Assembly (NCBI RefSeq): GCF_910592395.1
Contig: NC_088317.1
Span: 10,666,001 to 10,730,000 of the forward strand
DNA length: 64,000 nucleotides
Reading direction: 5' to 3'
DNA from: Lineus longissimus
Taxonomy: Eukaryota; Nemertea; Pilidiophora; Heteronemertea; Lineidae
In this document: positions 1 through 11,330 of the stretch, piece by piece
Layout of the letters: each line of letters opens with the position of its first letter
How positions within the stretch are numbered: the stretch's first letter is position 1
The notes under the pieces: generated by a model
The model's database searches: none
What the model was told of the DNA's origin: nothing
What the model saw: the letters and a program-made list of their open reading frames with translations, nothing else
Program-made: the position numbers and the translations under genes

Positions 1-680
1 CAAATCAAAACCACCATCTCTCATCAAATCCTTTAGATCTGTCTTCAGGTCTAAAGCTTGTGGGACTCCAGCTGCTCCCGACAGGCAGTCGTCAACATAC
101 ATATTGTCTTGGATCTCTCTTGCCGCTTGCGGGTAAACCTTCTCAAGCCTTCGAGTGTGATGCTTCACGGTCGCTATGGCAAGAAATGGACTCGCATTTA
201 CCCCAAATGTGACTCGGTTCATTCTGTAGATCTCTGGAGGCCGGTCTGAGTTCCCATCTCTCCATAGGTATCGATGCACGTCACGATCCTCCTCTCTAAT
301 CTTGATTTGAAGAAACATCTTCTTCACGTCTGCCATCAATGCGATGTTGTTCATACGAAATCGCAGCAATACGGCGACAAGGTTTGGCTGTAAGGCGGGA
401 CCTTGGTGTAGGCAATCGTTCAATGACACGCCATGCTTATCACTTGCATCGAATACGATTCTTGTCTTGGTTGTAGTTTTATCCTCTCTTACTACTGCAT
501 GATGGGGAAGGTAGTAGACAGTCTTGGCCTGATCAACGTCACTCTTGACCTTTTCCGAAAAACCCATGTTTTCATACTGCTCTATCGCTTCCTTGTAGTT
601 CAAACTGCTTTGATTGCCAACTTTTAATCTTCTTTCGACTGACTCCAATCTCCGCAGCGCCTGGCTGTAATTATCCTTCA
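1..680 (-). pseudogene. BEL/Pao retrotransposon reverse transcriptase fragment (runs off left edge)
   Basis: Reading the minus strand from about 680 down to 1 gives one open frame with no stop. It contains the features of a BEL/Pao reverse transcriptase: a YYLPHHAVVRED segment, TKTRIVFDAS, a GPALQPNL segment, ADVKKMFLQI, a YLWRD block, and the catalytic YVDD box (YVDDCLSGAAGVPQ) near 100. The enzyme copies element RNA into DNA in the cytoplasm. The frame leaves the window, so RNase H and integrase cannot be judged. Upstream, the join to the protease part is abnormal: the RT N-terminus starts only a few bases after the protease active-site motif and in another frame. This copy therefore cannot make a normal Gag-Pol. 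The family call is firm from the motifs. Confidence 0.9.
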
Positions 681-1331
681 GCTACCAGGGTCTAGCAACA
701 CTCGGACTGGAACTCTTGATCCATCCTCGGTAATCACAGTTGTCTGTGCAGTCTGTAACAACACTTCAGTAGTTTTGGATGGACCTGCCGCAACAAATCC
801 ACTGATGGTCACGTTCTTCTTGTCGCTTTCCTGAGATTTATTGTGAAGTAGACGATGCTGTTTTCTTCCACATCCGTCAACGGGGCAAGTCGGCGAATTG
901 CAGGATTTAACTGAATGGTTGAAATTCATTACTCTCAGGCAGTTGTAACAAAGCTTGTTCCGCTTTGCTAAATCCCAACGTTCGTTGACTGTCTTCTTCT
1001 TGGCTTCTTTACAGTCCCAAGCCTCATGTCCGCTTCTAGTGCAAAACCCGCAACTGATGCTCCTTGTGCCGCCAAGAAGTGCTGATGCTGTGAATTCTTT
1101 GCTCTTGTTACCCGTATGATAACCCTGGTTATACCTCGACTGTTTCCCTGGTCCATGCTGTTTATCAACTGGCTTGTTCCCAGCTGATGCTCCTGAAGTC
1201 CTCTCCCTTGCTTCCTTAGACAAAATCTGGTTATGTAGGAACTGGAAGATTGAATTGACTGTGATATCATCATCATCAATATCTGCTGTGTGTAACTCCC
1301 ATTTCTCTGTGAGCTCTGGACTTATCTTCAA
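678..1331 (-). pseudogene. BEL/Pao zinc-knuckle and protease start
   Basis: A 217-residue frame on the minus strand. It holds a cysteine/histidine cluster (CGFCTRSGHEAWDC, then CYNCLRVMNFNHSVKSC and further Cys residues) typical of the nucleic-acid-binding part of BEL/Pao Gag. It ends in VPVRVLLDPGS, the beginning of a retroviral-type aspartic protease whose catalytic motif is usually D-S/T-G. A stop follows at once at 678-680, and the rest of the protease and the linker to the reverse transcriptase are absent. DPG in place of DSG/DTG is a further oddity. The frame overlaps the preceding gag frame by a frameshift near 1320. Known biology: Gag packages element RNA and the protease matures Gag-Pol. 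Confidence 0.85.
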
Positions 1332-1980
1332 TTACCAGCATTCGAACGTTTTCATCTGTTGAGTCAAATCCCATGGCTTCCAAGGCACGCACCCTATTCT
1401 GTAGCAAGTCGTGGAGTTCGCGCAATGACGTAGGTTTCTCAGAATCCTTACAGGTTGCTGTGACAATGGACTTCACCAGTGATGAGACGATCTGACGTTT
1501 GCGACCAAATCTTTGACAGAGTACCTTTACTGCATGTTGATAGTTGATATCTGTCACTTCAAATCCCTCTATAGATTTTAGAGCAGCTCCCTTCAAGGAT
1601 GATCTCAAATAAGCAAACTTCTGTACACCAGATAATCCCTCATTTGCATGCACTGCACAAGTGAACAAGTCCCAAAACGCTGTAAACTGCAGTATATCTC
1701 CATTAAACGTAGGCAAATCCAATTTTGGCAGCTTTATTGCCCGTGCATTCCTACTTCTGCTTGTTAAGTGGTGTACACTCTGATCGGATGAGGAACTTGA
1801 CCGTGAAACTTCTGCTTCAACTTCTTTTATATAGCTCGTCGCTTTATCATCAACACGCCTAAATTCCCGGTGAAACATGCTTATGTTCTGACACTCATCC
1901 TCTACCTCTTCTTCGGACAAGATATCTAAAATGTCACTTCTGACCTTGAAGTATTCTTTCTTAAAGGTTAAATGCCAAAG
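1276..1980 (-). pseudogene. BEL/Pao Gag core (DUF1759-like), 5' truncated
   Basis: The minus-strand frame is open from about 1980 down to 1276. It contains the KLPKLDLPTFNGD motif followed by FTAFWDLF and the KFAYLRSSLKGAAL segment, which mark the DUF1759 gag domain of BEL/Pao elements. The frame continues upstream of the first candidate start (1920, a TTG) to a stop at about 1981, so the true N-terminus has been lost or lies across a break. A frameshift near 1320 separates it from the zinc-knuckle part. Together with the two neighbouring pieces it shows gag-protease-RT order on one strand. No LTR was recognised on the right side, so the element appears truncated at about 1980-2090. Confidence 0.85.
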
Positions 1981-2371
1981 TTAGGCCTAATCTTAATCAA
2001 AGTACATCAGGATAACCTTTTGTTACCTTTAGATGTCAAATGTAGTAAATTTATTTGCATAAATATCGCATGGAATAAAGAAATTCAAATAAACCGCCCT
2101 GTCTCAGCGTGAATTTGCTTCGGCAAAGTTCGTATTTCGTTCGGAAACTCTCGCGGTTTTGGGGAATTCCAAATGAGGAGTGACGTCACTAGTGCTGTCA
2201 TTGTTAGACTGATCCCACTGCCTGCATACACAAACGCCATGCTGTAGATGCCTGCGCAAGACAGGAGACCAGTTTTGTTTTCATTCATCTGACAGCTGAT
2301 TCTACTTTCTGGTTGCGTTCACGCCGTTCCTACCATGTAAAACCAATTATTTTAAATGTTCTAAAGCAAAA
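1981..2371. other. No gene seen; gap before THAP gene
   Basis: About 390 bases between the broken BEL/Pao element and the first exon of the THAP gene. No convincing coding frame, LTR or repeat was recognised. The end nearest 2371 is the natural place for a promoter and 5' leader of the plus-strand THAP gene, but no motif was identified with confidence. Confidence 0.4.
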
Positions 2372-3591
2372 ATGGTTTACTGCGTCGCACCAAACTGCAG
2401 CAGTGATTCAACGAAGGTGTTGAAAGTAGATGGGGTCGGTTATTACAATTTTCCTCGCGACAAGAAGGCCCGAAAAGTATGGGTATAGACGCATGCATCG
2501 TCCCGTCTCTCGGTGCGAGGGAATGTTCGAAGCACTTCGTTGCCGGAGATTACCTGCTGGACCCAGCCATATGCCGTGCGATAGGATTTGACCCTAAAAA
2601 ACGCCTGTTGAAGCCAGGTGCCTTCCCTACACTCTTCAGTCATGGTGAAGGCGATGCCATGGATGGTACGCCTACAACCAGTGCGCCGCGGTTAGCTGTG
2701 CAGAAGAGGGCACATCAGCAGGTGATTATTATTTATTATGAAATCAGTATAGTAGGTATGAAATTATACCCCATGGCCATAGGCCTAGGCTAGGAATACC
2801 TCCATCTCGAGTGCATGACCATGGGGTAGGCATGGTGAAGTGTAGGATGTGGTGTTGCTGGGGCCTGAGGAGCTTTTAAGACTACAACTTGATAATTTTC
2901 ATAATTGATACTGCACGACTGCACCTACTAGGCTACCTTCAGCTGTAGGAGCAAGTCAAATACAAAAGTCCTACTCCTATTAGTCAATTATGATAGGCCT
3001 TCTATTTAAAATATTTGTTTCTCATTTCGTAGGCTGTAGCAGAGGTGGTAGCGGGATACAACGTGTTGTATGGAGAGGAGGCGGAGGAGACAGCTGAGCA
3101 GGATGATGGTTTTTTGATGGCTGATGAAGGCCGATTTGAGGAGGTTGGCAATCACCTGATAGAGGATGCAGTACTGCCACAGAGTTTAGACGATTTGGAG
3201 GTTTTGCCACAAGTATGTTCAATCATAACCCAGCCCCATGTGTCATAAGCTTACTATTAACTGACTTCAGGGTGTGGCTCTACAAAAACTGGTTATATTG
3301 GGTGATCATATTTACATAGATAAATGTCCCGAACAGTGTAGACTAATAAATCAGAGGATGGATTAATCCCACTATCTTGTAATAAAAATTAGCTGCATTA
3401 ATAATGTAGTGAAAGTTAATGCAAACAACATCCCCGGAACAATAGCCTCAATTCTATTTCTTATCTTTGCAGGAACACCCTGAAACCTTTGCCATTGGGA
3501 CACAAGTTGGCTCCTCAGTCTCCATGCGGTTTGCCAAGGCTGTCCAGGTCAATATTGTCACTGGGTCTCGGAACAAAGGTTCACAGACAAC

Positions 3592-5007
3592 TATGGCAAG
3601 CCGTTTGCTTCAAAAAGTCGAGATGATTTTTTTCATATGGCAAGCCGTTTGCTTCAAAAAGTCGAAATGATTTTTTTTCTAGTCGAAATGATTTTTTTCA
3701 AGTCAAGAAAAAAAATTTGAAATAAATTTCTTTTTTCAAGTCGAGATATTTATTTTTCTTCTCATTTAACTTATTGAAGTTAAATCAATTAATAAAAATT
3801 TCACTGCGAGAAAAAAATGATTATAAAAATTAAAATAGTGTTTGTAAAATATAATAATGATACATAATAAATACCGAAATAGTGTCGAAAGTAAAAATTT
3901 CATACTCGAGTAAAAATTTCATACTCGAGAAAATAATCAGTCGAGCGCTACAAAAATAAAGTCGAACATTATGACGTCATCAGTTTTTGTGTACATTGCG
4001 CGCGCCGCCTAATTCAACACCTGGCCAGCCGCGATCAGGCCCGTGTGTCGTGTTATTCTGCAAACCCTCTATCGCGTGCAATACCTGATCGTTAGTGCTG
4101 TGCATAGGCACCAAGACCTCCGCAAAATCTTCTGCCAAAACGGAACCGGTGTAATGTTTTTGAGTGTTTCTGTTTTTGAGTGTTTCCCCTCATTGTTTGG
4201 GAACGCTCAAAAATAGATTGACAAGTTTTTCTGTGTATCCCCCCTATTGAAAAGTCGTGGTCTCTCTAGCTGCCTATTGTTTGGAAACACTGACACATGG
4301 GGAACAACCACAGATGTTACACCGGCACCGAAGTGATCGCATGCACGTATATACAGCGCACTCAGAATTCCTAGAATGTCATCTAGTAGCCTGGAACAGT
4401 TCTCTAGTTTGTTTTGATCTGATGATTGTCTGGCCCTTTCAGATCGCCGGACCATAGCGGGACACTGACGCAGACACTCGGCAATGTCAACAACATCGCC
4501 TCCCGCTATCTTGCATACTGTATAGACTGGTCCCCTGCTATGTATATATGTGGGCATTAGAATGCGAAGTCAGCAAGAGAACGGTTGGGGACGAGTCTAC
4601 ATACTGTACACGAAAAGTGATGACGTCATAATGTTCGACTTATTTTTTCTGTCTCGAATGTGTTTTTTTTTGTTGAATAGGAAATTTGTCATTTACAATA
4701 AATTTTTATCGACTTGAAAAAAAATTTAAAAGAATTAGAAAAATAATCAACTGATAAGTTGTATATAAAAAAATTAATGAAAAAAACTTTTTTTTTTACT
4801 TAAAAAAAAAATATGTATATATATTTAAAAAGTCGACTTAAAAAAAAACAAACTTGTAGAATTGAAAAAAAAATGTGTAAACTTGAAAATACTAATCTCA
4901 ACTTTTTGAAGAAATTTCTTGACTTGAAATATTTTTTCTTGACTTGAAAAAAAAATCTCGACTTGAAAAAAATCATCTCGACTTTTTGAAGCAAACGGCT
5001 TGCCATA
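3592..5007. mobile_element. Non-autonomous TIR element, 6-bp TSD GACAAC
   Basis: The ends are perfect inverted repeats of at least 44 bp starting TATGGCAAGCCG. The element is flanked on both sides by GACAAC (3586-3591 and 5008-5013). Removing the element and one GACAAC restores the reading frame of the THAP-gene exon. The left terminal repeat is present twice in tandem (3592-3635 and again from 3636). Inward, the inverted symmetry continues as degenerate 'aagtcgaga' repeats and a segment around GTCGAACATTATGACGTCA (near 3962 and 4630). The unique core at about 4000-4600 has no recognisable gene. TAT-starting tips with a 6-bp duplication would fit what I recall of the IS3EU superfamily, but no transposase is present to confirm it. 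Confidence 0.85.
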
Positions 5008-6323
5008 GACAACCTCCTGCACCGGGGATATTGGCTGTCAGGCAGAACCAGAAGTCCGAGAAATTGCCATTCAGACAGATCTGTTTGACATTGATGTGCC
5101 AGTTTTCCAAGGTAACCCCAAACCTGAAAATTATGTTGATACTAGTAGCAACCTGACAAGGTGTCAGACAGTTTGGGTTCTACTATCTAACACAATTTTG
5201 GTTTGTGCCTGGCAATACGACAGATAAGTCACAGTTTGGTGCCAGACAATGTCTTTGACCACCCCAATATTTTCAGGCTTGAAACCAAGTGATGAAGACA
5301 TGGAGGATGAAGAGGTGCACTTTCCAAGTCAGGAAACGATGAAGACTGATGACAGTGACGATGAAGACTGGGAGCCATGTGAAGATGATTATTGTCAAGA
5401 ATTTGATGACTCGCTCCTTGATGATGAAAATGTGTAAGTGTTTGTTGTAGCTTTCTTGAGAAATTGATTCTGTAAAACAATTGAATTGTATTAGAGTGAA
5501 TGAATAGAATGATAGTCATAAAAGTACCGGTATGGCAGTTTCTGGGACCTGTTATTAGTGTTAACACTAATAAAACTTTACTTTTTTCATAAAGGACTCA
5601 CTAATGATGCTCTACAGTGAGTTTATAAACTGATAAAAAACAATCATTGTCAAATCTTTAACCATAATTATTTACTATTTCAGATCCGGCAAACATTATG
5701 ATTTCGACAATGAGTATGAACATGTCTGGAGATGCGAGGTGTTGCTCGCCAGGCCACACTGCCAAATATGGGAGCTACAGTTTGATGGATGAGTCAGCCG
5801 GTAAGGTGCTGGATGTAAGCCTTGTACAGGTACGTTAGTAATAGCAATGTCAACATGACAAACCTTGCCCTTGTGTCAAGTTTAACGAAGTTCTGGAACA
5901 AATCAGAAGTCAATATTCCATTGACCAGTCATGCCAGTATTACAAATTCTCTTTACAGGTTACTGCTCGCCACACTCCACTTTAATGAAAATTCAAATCG
6001 GAAACAGCGTATGGGACAAGATGAACAGCCGCAGTGGTCGATTTCATACCCCAAGGGGAGAGGAGGAGCTGCAGTAGCAAAAGAGGTCAAAATTGAATCA
6101 ACATATGGTAGGTATAACGGCCAGCATCGTTACTTTAGTGCTAGCACTGCAAGAAACAAGAAGAAACAAGATTACTTGTATTAATACTTCCCTTTATGTT
6201 TTCAGACTATGTACAGCTAATTCTGGAGGACCTGCTGAAGCGGAGAGATGACCTGCCATCTTACAAATTGGCTGTTCTGGCGATCAACGAATTGACAAGA
6301 TGACGATAAGAACTATGCCAGAG

Positions 6324-7933
6324 GTTAATTACTTTATGAAGAGGACTGTATTTTTATATGGTACAAGCTATCATAAGATACCTACAATTCACTATAGCTG
6401 TAAATGCTTCAGCCTAGAGCCAGCGGCTCCGTACTAGTTTTACACACGATTGCGGTGTCTCTTCTCCGGCATCTACAACAGGCTATCCTCCGTCTCGTGT
6501 TCGATTGCAGACTTCGGTATTCCAGCCCGGAACGTCAGTAGAAGGGCGTAGTAGATTATATATATATATCAAATTATCTTCCCACCAAGGGGAATATATC
6601 AATACAAGTTTTTTCCGCTAAGGGATATATACTAAAATGCTTCTCACAACTCAAAGCGTGCTATAACACAAACAGTCTGTAACATTGACTCAGGCTGACT
6701 GAAGCAATCTGACCGCTAGCTAGGACTATATAAATGACTTCGACTCAACCGGTTCTGCCCAGATGGCAACAGACTAGTCCTAACTAGCCGGCAGGTCGTA
6801 ACAATAAACTAACCAGTAAATTAAGAATACTATACCGCCACGGGTATTCTATAAACGGGGAGGGACGTCAACAGCAAGGCCTCGTCCTTCTCGATCTCTG
6901 CAGGGCGGATTCGTCCAAATCGTCAACACGGCTTCTGGCGTAAGCGGAGAGACAGTGATGGAATCACACCCACTGGCTTCTAACTATATAACTATCAAAC
7001 AGTCACCTGAATTCAACATACACAGATTAAAACGTGGGTTAACACAACATCTTTTTAGTCCCAAAATACAACTGGGTTTTATATAATGGTTTTCCAGAAA
7101 TCCGTTCGCACGGTCTATAATTTTTAAAGTCTATATAACAGGTTCGAGTATGTCCAATAACACCAATGGACTAAAATACTAAACGATAACGATTCATTCT
7201 AACCGAGAATCAACAACATTACAGCCCATTCATCGAAAATAGGCCTAAAAGAGTGGAGTGGAAAGTTGCTCAGGTCGACCTGATCTACGCGAGCCTATTC
7301 GAAGCACCTGGTCCGCAAAGACCAGAATGCACCTTCAAACATTAATACACCCCCCTTTTAGACCCCTTCTCAAACTATAGAAAACCATGTCAATTAAATG
7401 CACAGATAGCTATACATTAGCGAGAGGAAGACACAAACTGGTGATACGTTTACAAACACAGCACGATACACACGGTCAGTGCATCGGCCGTATACAAATG
7501 TACGTAAAGCGTGAAAGGCTTCACACCGGTAAAATTATGGCATTTTCCATTCTATCGGTAAAGTACGGCGTGAATCAATCATAAAAACGTTACCACCATT
7601 TCAACGCTGCTTCAACCATTTCAACCATCTCGCTACGAACTTCTGGGCGTTGTCATCTATAGAATAGTACAGAACCGGCGGCGATCCTCACTCAATCGCG
7701 GACGGAGTCGAAGTGCTGTCTTGAACACACATGCCCATGGGTGTTACCTAAGTCTCGCCAACATCTCGCAAAATCTCGGTAAACAATTTTTTGGCGCGGA
7801 AATAATAATACAATAACGGGGTCAAACCGGGTCAAGGGAGAAGTCAGCTGATCGCAATAACAAACGATCACTGATCGTCACAACATTGGCAAGAGATGCA
7901 AAGGGTAGTACCAAGTGACTCATCCTATTCCAG
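6324..7933 (+). other. Long last intron of THAP gene, no gene seen
   Basis: About 1.6 kb between donor 'gag|gttaat' at 6323 and acceptor 'ttccag' at 7933. It holds no coding frame I could assign. The AT-rich runs, a short (at)n near 6560 and the sharp change of texture from the small neighbouring introns suggest inserted repeat DNA, but no terminal repeat was found. Confidence 0.4.
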
Positions 7934-8073
7934 GTCCAGTGTGCTCAAAGTACGACAAGCAGGACAAGATGAAAGTTGTAGAAGAAACGAAAACGAGGTT
8001 TAACAAACTGTAGAGTTCATTCATAGCACCATCAGAGTTCACTATCACAGATCAATTGAACGGTCACACCAAA

Positions 8074-9528
8074 TCAATTGAACGTAGGATACTTGAATCC
8101 TGTGTACCCGTCATTGTCCGGAGCAGGCCAAGCAGCACGTATCTTGTCCCGAGCACAAACAGGGAGCGGCAAACGGTTCCTTCTCCCCAACCTCTTCCAA
8201 ACCCAACGGACAAGGTTCCTATAGGCCACGTATCGATATAACCTGAAATTGTTGGGAAGAAAATAATGTTTGTATATTTAATTGACAGTTTTTTTTAAAT
8301 TTATTGAAAACTTGTAATATTATTACTAAATACATGTAGATACATTTTATTATATCTATTTTCTATATTTCTAGTCTTCAAAGGGAGAAAAAAATCTCAT
8401 TTCTGAATTGATATTGCCTTTTCTTGTCTTCAATTATACAGCGATGGAGGTGGTCATCATTACTTACTTGTGAATGGGCTGGTCATCGCCTATTTGTCCC
8501 TGCTCTTCGATGTAGTGATACATCGACATTTCCAGCACCCATCTATCAAGACAGGTGCTGGAAAAACCTGGGTGTTGCGTGATGCACTCTACTTTCAGCT
8601 CATCCTTCTTGGCCTGGACTGGTGAATAGTCTGAGCAGCACAAGGATTCCCTCCCCTTCTCGTGTGGAGTGCAGACACCACAATGGCACCTACAAATACA
8701 AGTATAATATAAATGTTATTGTTATACAGCAGTGATGATATTTCGATAGCCATTGCCATCAATGAATCAGGGCCTAGGCCAAGGGTAGGCCAAATTTGAG
8801 TGAGAGGCAGGCCCCTGGAGCTCAGCTCAGTAAGATTTAGCATTGTTTCAATCAATCAATTAATGAAGTATTGTCGAAGGCTTTCGCCTTTAATAAGTTG
8901 TTACGGTGAGAATAAACTGTTGTCTTTGCGCGGGTGTAGTATTTCACTATTTGGTGTGGTAATGCTCCGCAATGGAAGAGTCTCAGTACAGTAATAATCC
9001 AAATTATTAGGCCTAGAGTTCACTCCATTCGAGTAGGCCTACTACCAAACCCTGAGGCTTAGTATTCCGATCCGAGATCCTACTTACTATAAAATAACCA
9101 TGTGGAATGAACTCACTCAACTCAAGATACGTTGTGGTTTCGACATATTCGAGGTGAAAAACGCCAATTGTTTACTGACAACACTCGATCCGTGAACGAT
9201 GGAACCCTATGTAGAGATGTACATGAATACATGCACATGATGACATGGCTCATATCAGCATAGGCCCCCTATAATGTCCAGCTGATGCCGCGCCTATACA
9301 CATGGCATGCACAGTGCACTGCCACTGCACTTGGAACTCACCAATTGATATTTCCTATGCGATCAAGTCGCTCATCCTCCATCTCCCCATCATCACCTTC
9401 GCCCGATTCAGAACAAGAATCTGAATCGTCTCTCGCACTCTCCACTGCTGGCTCGTACATGTAGGGTTGAATCACACCATTGCCTTCATCAACAACCAAA
9501 TCGTCATCAAACAAATCTCCCGCACAAT
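8074..9528 (-). CDS. P2X7-type cytoplasmic-domain protein, last three exons
   Basis: Three exons on the minus strand splice in phase: 9528-9342, 8689-8468 and 8242-8074 (stop TGA at 8076-8074). All have good acceptors and donors (CAA|GTAAGTA, TTG|GTGAGT). The joined protein has an acidic stretch with IQPYMYEPAVES, then NINWCHCGVCTP, ESLCCSDYSPV, CITQHPGFSSTCLDRWVLEM, and YRYVAYRNLVRWVWKRLGRR, followed by YTGFKYPTFN and the stop. This is the cysteine-rich domain known from the C-terminus of P2X7 receptors. It also occurs alone in many invertebrate proteins, often of transposon origin. No P2X channel segments are seen here, so an ion channel should not be assumed. The 5' exon(s) above 9528 were not found. 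The stop lies 60 bases from the stop of the THAP gene on the other strand. All three exons are free of lesions, unlike the THAP gene. Confidence 0.8.
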
Positions 9529-10152
9529 CTGAGAAAAGACCACAATTGATTTTTTAAGCCTTTTAGCAGTTAAATTGTCAATGTTTGACCGCGACGCATC
9601 AAAGAACGCGTCAAGTAGTGAAACTGAAATTCGGATATGATATACGGGTTAGTCTTGCGAGTAACTGGTGCGATGGAAATTGGTGATTGACCACGGAAAT
9701 TTTTTTATAATCGACAAATTAGACAGACTTTGATATTTCCACTGTTTTCAGCCAACTGGCAGAAAAAACTCAAAACACGCCCCCTATTACCCAATTAGCA
9801 AAATTCGAAATTAATTTTTTCATCAAATAATTTCTTTATATCTGTAGACTTGCCACAGCAAATATTTTTTCAATACCTCTCCAAATATGTACTTGAGAGT
9901 AAAAAACATGCACTCGTCTAATTGATAGGCCTCGACCTTCCAACCTATGAATATTCATTAGTGGTCTTGTCTCAATGAAGGTACATTTCAGGGGTTAACA
10001 TTTTGAGATTTTTTTCAAACTAATGTACATGACATCCCACAACTCTCCAACAAAGGAAAGTCATATCTGGACATTTTTGGAGAAATGAGAGACATTTCAA
10101 AGAGTGGTACAACTGTGCCAAAGCGACGAAAGAGGACAAAATCGACAAAAAG
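9529..10152. other. No gene seen
   Basis: AT-rich stretch upstream of the P2X7-type exons on the minus strand. It should contain the missing 5' exon or promoter of that gene if the gene is complete, but no start exon could be chosen. It also borders the broken 3' end of the pogo-like transposase. Confidence 0.35.
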
Positions 10153-11253
10153 TCATGATTTTGCAGCCAACAGCACCAAATTCAAAGACCTGCCCTGGCC
10201 AGAATATGCAAGGTATAAAGGTGTGCATCCGGCCGGTACAAAGTTGAGTCTGCCCCCTTCTGCAGTGAGACGATTCCTGAAGTTCTCCGTTCGATGTACT
10301 CTGAACTGATCCACCAAAAGTATGAACTGTTCAGCATGGGCCTCATGGACGTATGGGATGAAGATTTCGTCAAGCCAATGGTGAATCGTCTCCTGTTTGA
10401 CCCATCCCGTGGCGGACGATGTGACCACAACGTTTTCGGGCAACTCGGCCTCTTCCAGAGCTCGAAGCGCGCGAACAAATCCTCTTCTCGGAAAGGTGAT
10501 GTGGGCTCGCATCTTATCGCCATTCGCCGCCACGCAAAGTGTAACAGAACATCCCAGCTTTGGATTCTTCCTGGAGGTTCGTACATCAACAGCCTTGCCG
10601 CCTTTCTCATTGAGGGTGTACATTAGGCGGAGGTCAAAAAGGAGGAAAGTCTGGTCCATGTTGAAAAACAGGCGCATTGGTATACCAAAATTTTCGATGG
10701 TGTTGGTTATTTCATCGCGAAAGTTTCGAACCAGGACAACGGCGTTTTCTGGCATGGTGGTAGTGTTCTTCGTGACTTTTCGCAGGCTGATGTCCTTCCT
10801 CTTCATAAAAAGTTCCACCCAGCCGTTGGATGAATGGAAATCATGCATTAGTGGTTTTGCCTCTGTGGCGAGTTGTCGGCGCTCTTCTGTGAGGGCATCC
10901 CACCAGGTCTGGAATAGTTGCACGGCCTTCTCCTGGACATCCTGGATCACAACAGGTAGACGTCTTCGCCGAACATCCCGGAACCAAATTTCTAGTTGGT
11001 CTTCGACCTCAGGCCAGTAACCAATCAACCTCTGCTTCACCTTTCGGTCTTTGCCCCGGTTCTGCTCCTCCTTCAATTCCAGGTCATGACGGTTCCACCT
11101 GCGAAACGTCTCAAAAGGTATGTTGTGGTGGTTGGCAAATTCTGTCATCGTTCGCACAGTGCCATTTCCAATGGCAATCTCAAAGTCTCGCAGGTATCGC
11201 AGCTTCTCCGACACGGAATAACTACGCTTTCTTTTAGGCAGTGGCTCATCCAT
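10153..11253 (-). pseudogene. pogo/Tigger-like transposase, C-terminally truncated
   Basis: The likely start is the ATG at 11253 (MDEPLPKRKRSYSV), preferred over the in-frame ATG at 11328 because it opens the conserved region. The N-terminus is a CENP-B/psq-type helix-turn-helix (SVSEKLRYLRDFEIA, later FETFRRWNRH). It is followed by a second DNA-binding segment and the DDE nuclease. The first catalytic Asp is in FFNMDQTF and the second in LLVDQFRVHR. After VPAGCTPLY the sequence departs from the family: the expected third acidic residue region ('QPLDVSVNKPFK'-like, as seen in the related gene at 49.2 kb) is missing, and the frame runs on into unrelated residues to a stop at 10153. The enzyme would cut and paste DNA at TA sites in the nucleus. 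This copy should be inactive. About 365 residues are seen. Confidence 0.85.
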
Positions 11254-11330
11254 ATTTCTACAAGTTGTAGGCAAGGCAAGAAGAGGTTTCCGACAGTACC
11301 CAAACTTTATATACGCCTGAAACCTCACTG

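Larger units (their letters stand above)
2372..8013 (+). pseudogene. THAP-domain, transposon-related multi-exon gene (broken)
   Basis: Exons with matching splice sites and mostly matching phases can be followed: 2372-2721, 3033-3212, 3473-5111 (interrupted by a transposon), 5277-5433, 5684-5829, 5959-6107, 6206-6323 and 7934-8013 (stop TAG 8011). The first exon begins MVYCVAPNC and later has YYNFPRD, ECSKHF and LLKPGAFPTLF. This is the C2CH pattern of a THAP DNA-binding domain. Later exons encode an acidic region, a GDARCCSPGHTAKYGSYSLM segment and a LHFNENSNRKQ segment. These resemble a THAP-linked transposase-like protein family of animals that I know but cannot name precisely. Breaks: a frameshift near 2478 inside the THAP domain, a phase mismatch between 5433 and 5684 with part of the protein missing, apparent loss of the central domain between 5829 and 5959, and a frameshift near 6300. 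The gene is therefore probably dead. Confidence 0.75.

Noticed and set aside
4207-4557. Minus-strand 116-residue frame in the 3592 element
   Set aside because: No family motif, and it lies in the core of a non-autonomous element. Probably chance.
8074-9528. A P2X7 ion channel
   Set aside because: Only the cysteine-rich cytoplasmic domain is visible. No channel segments were found upstream.
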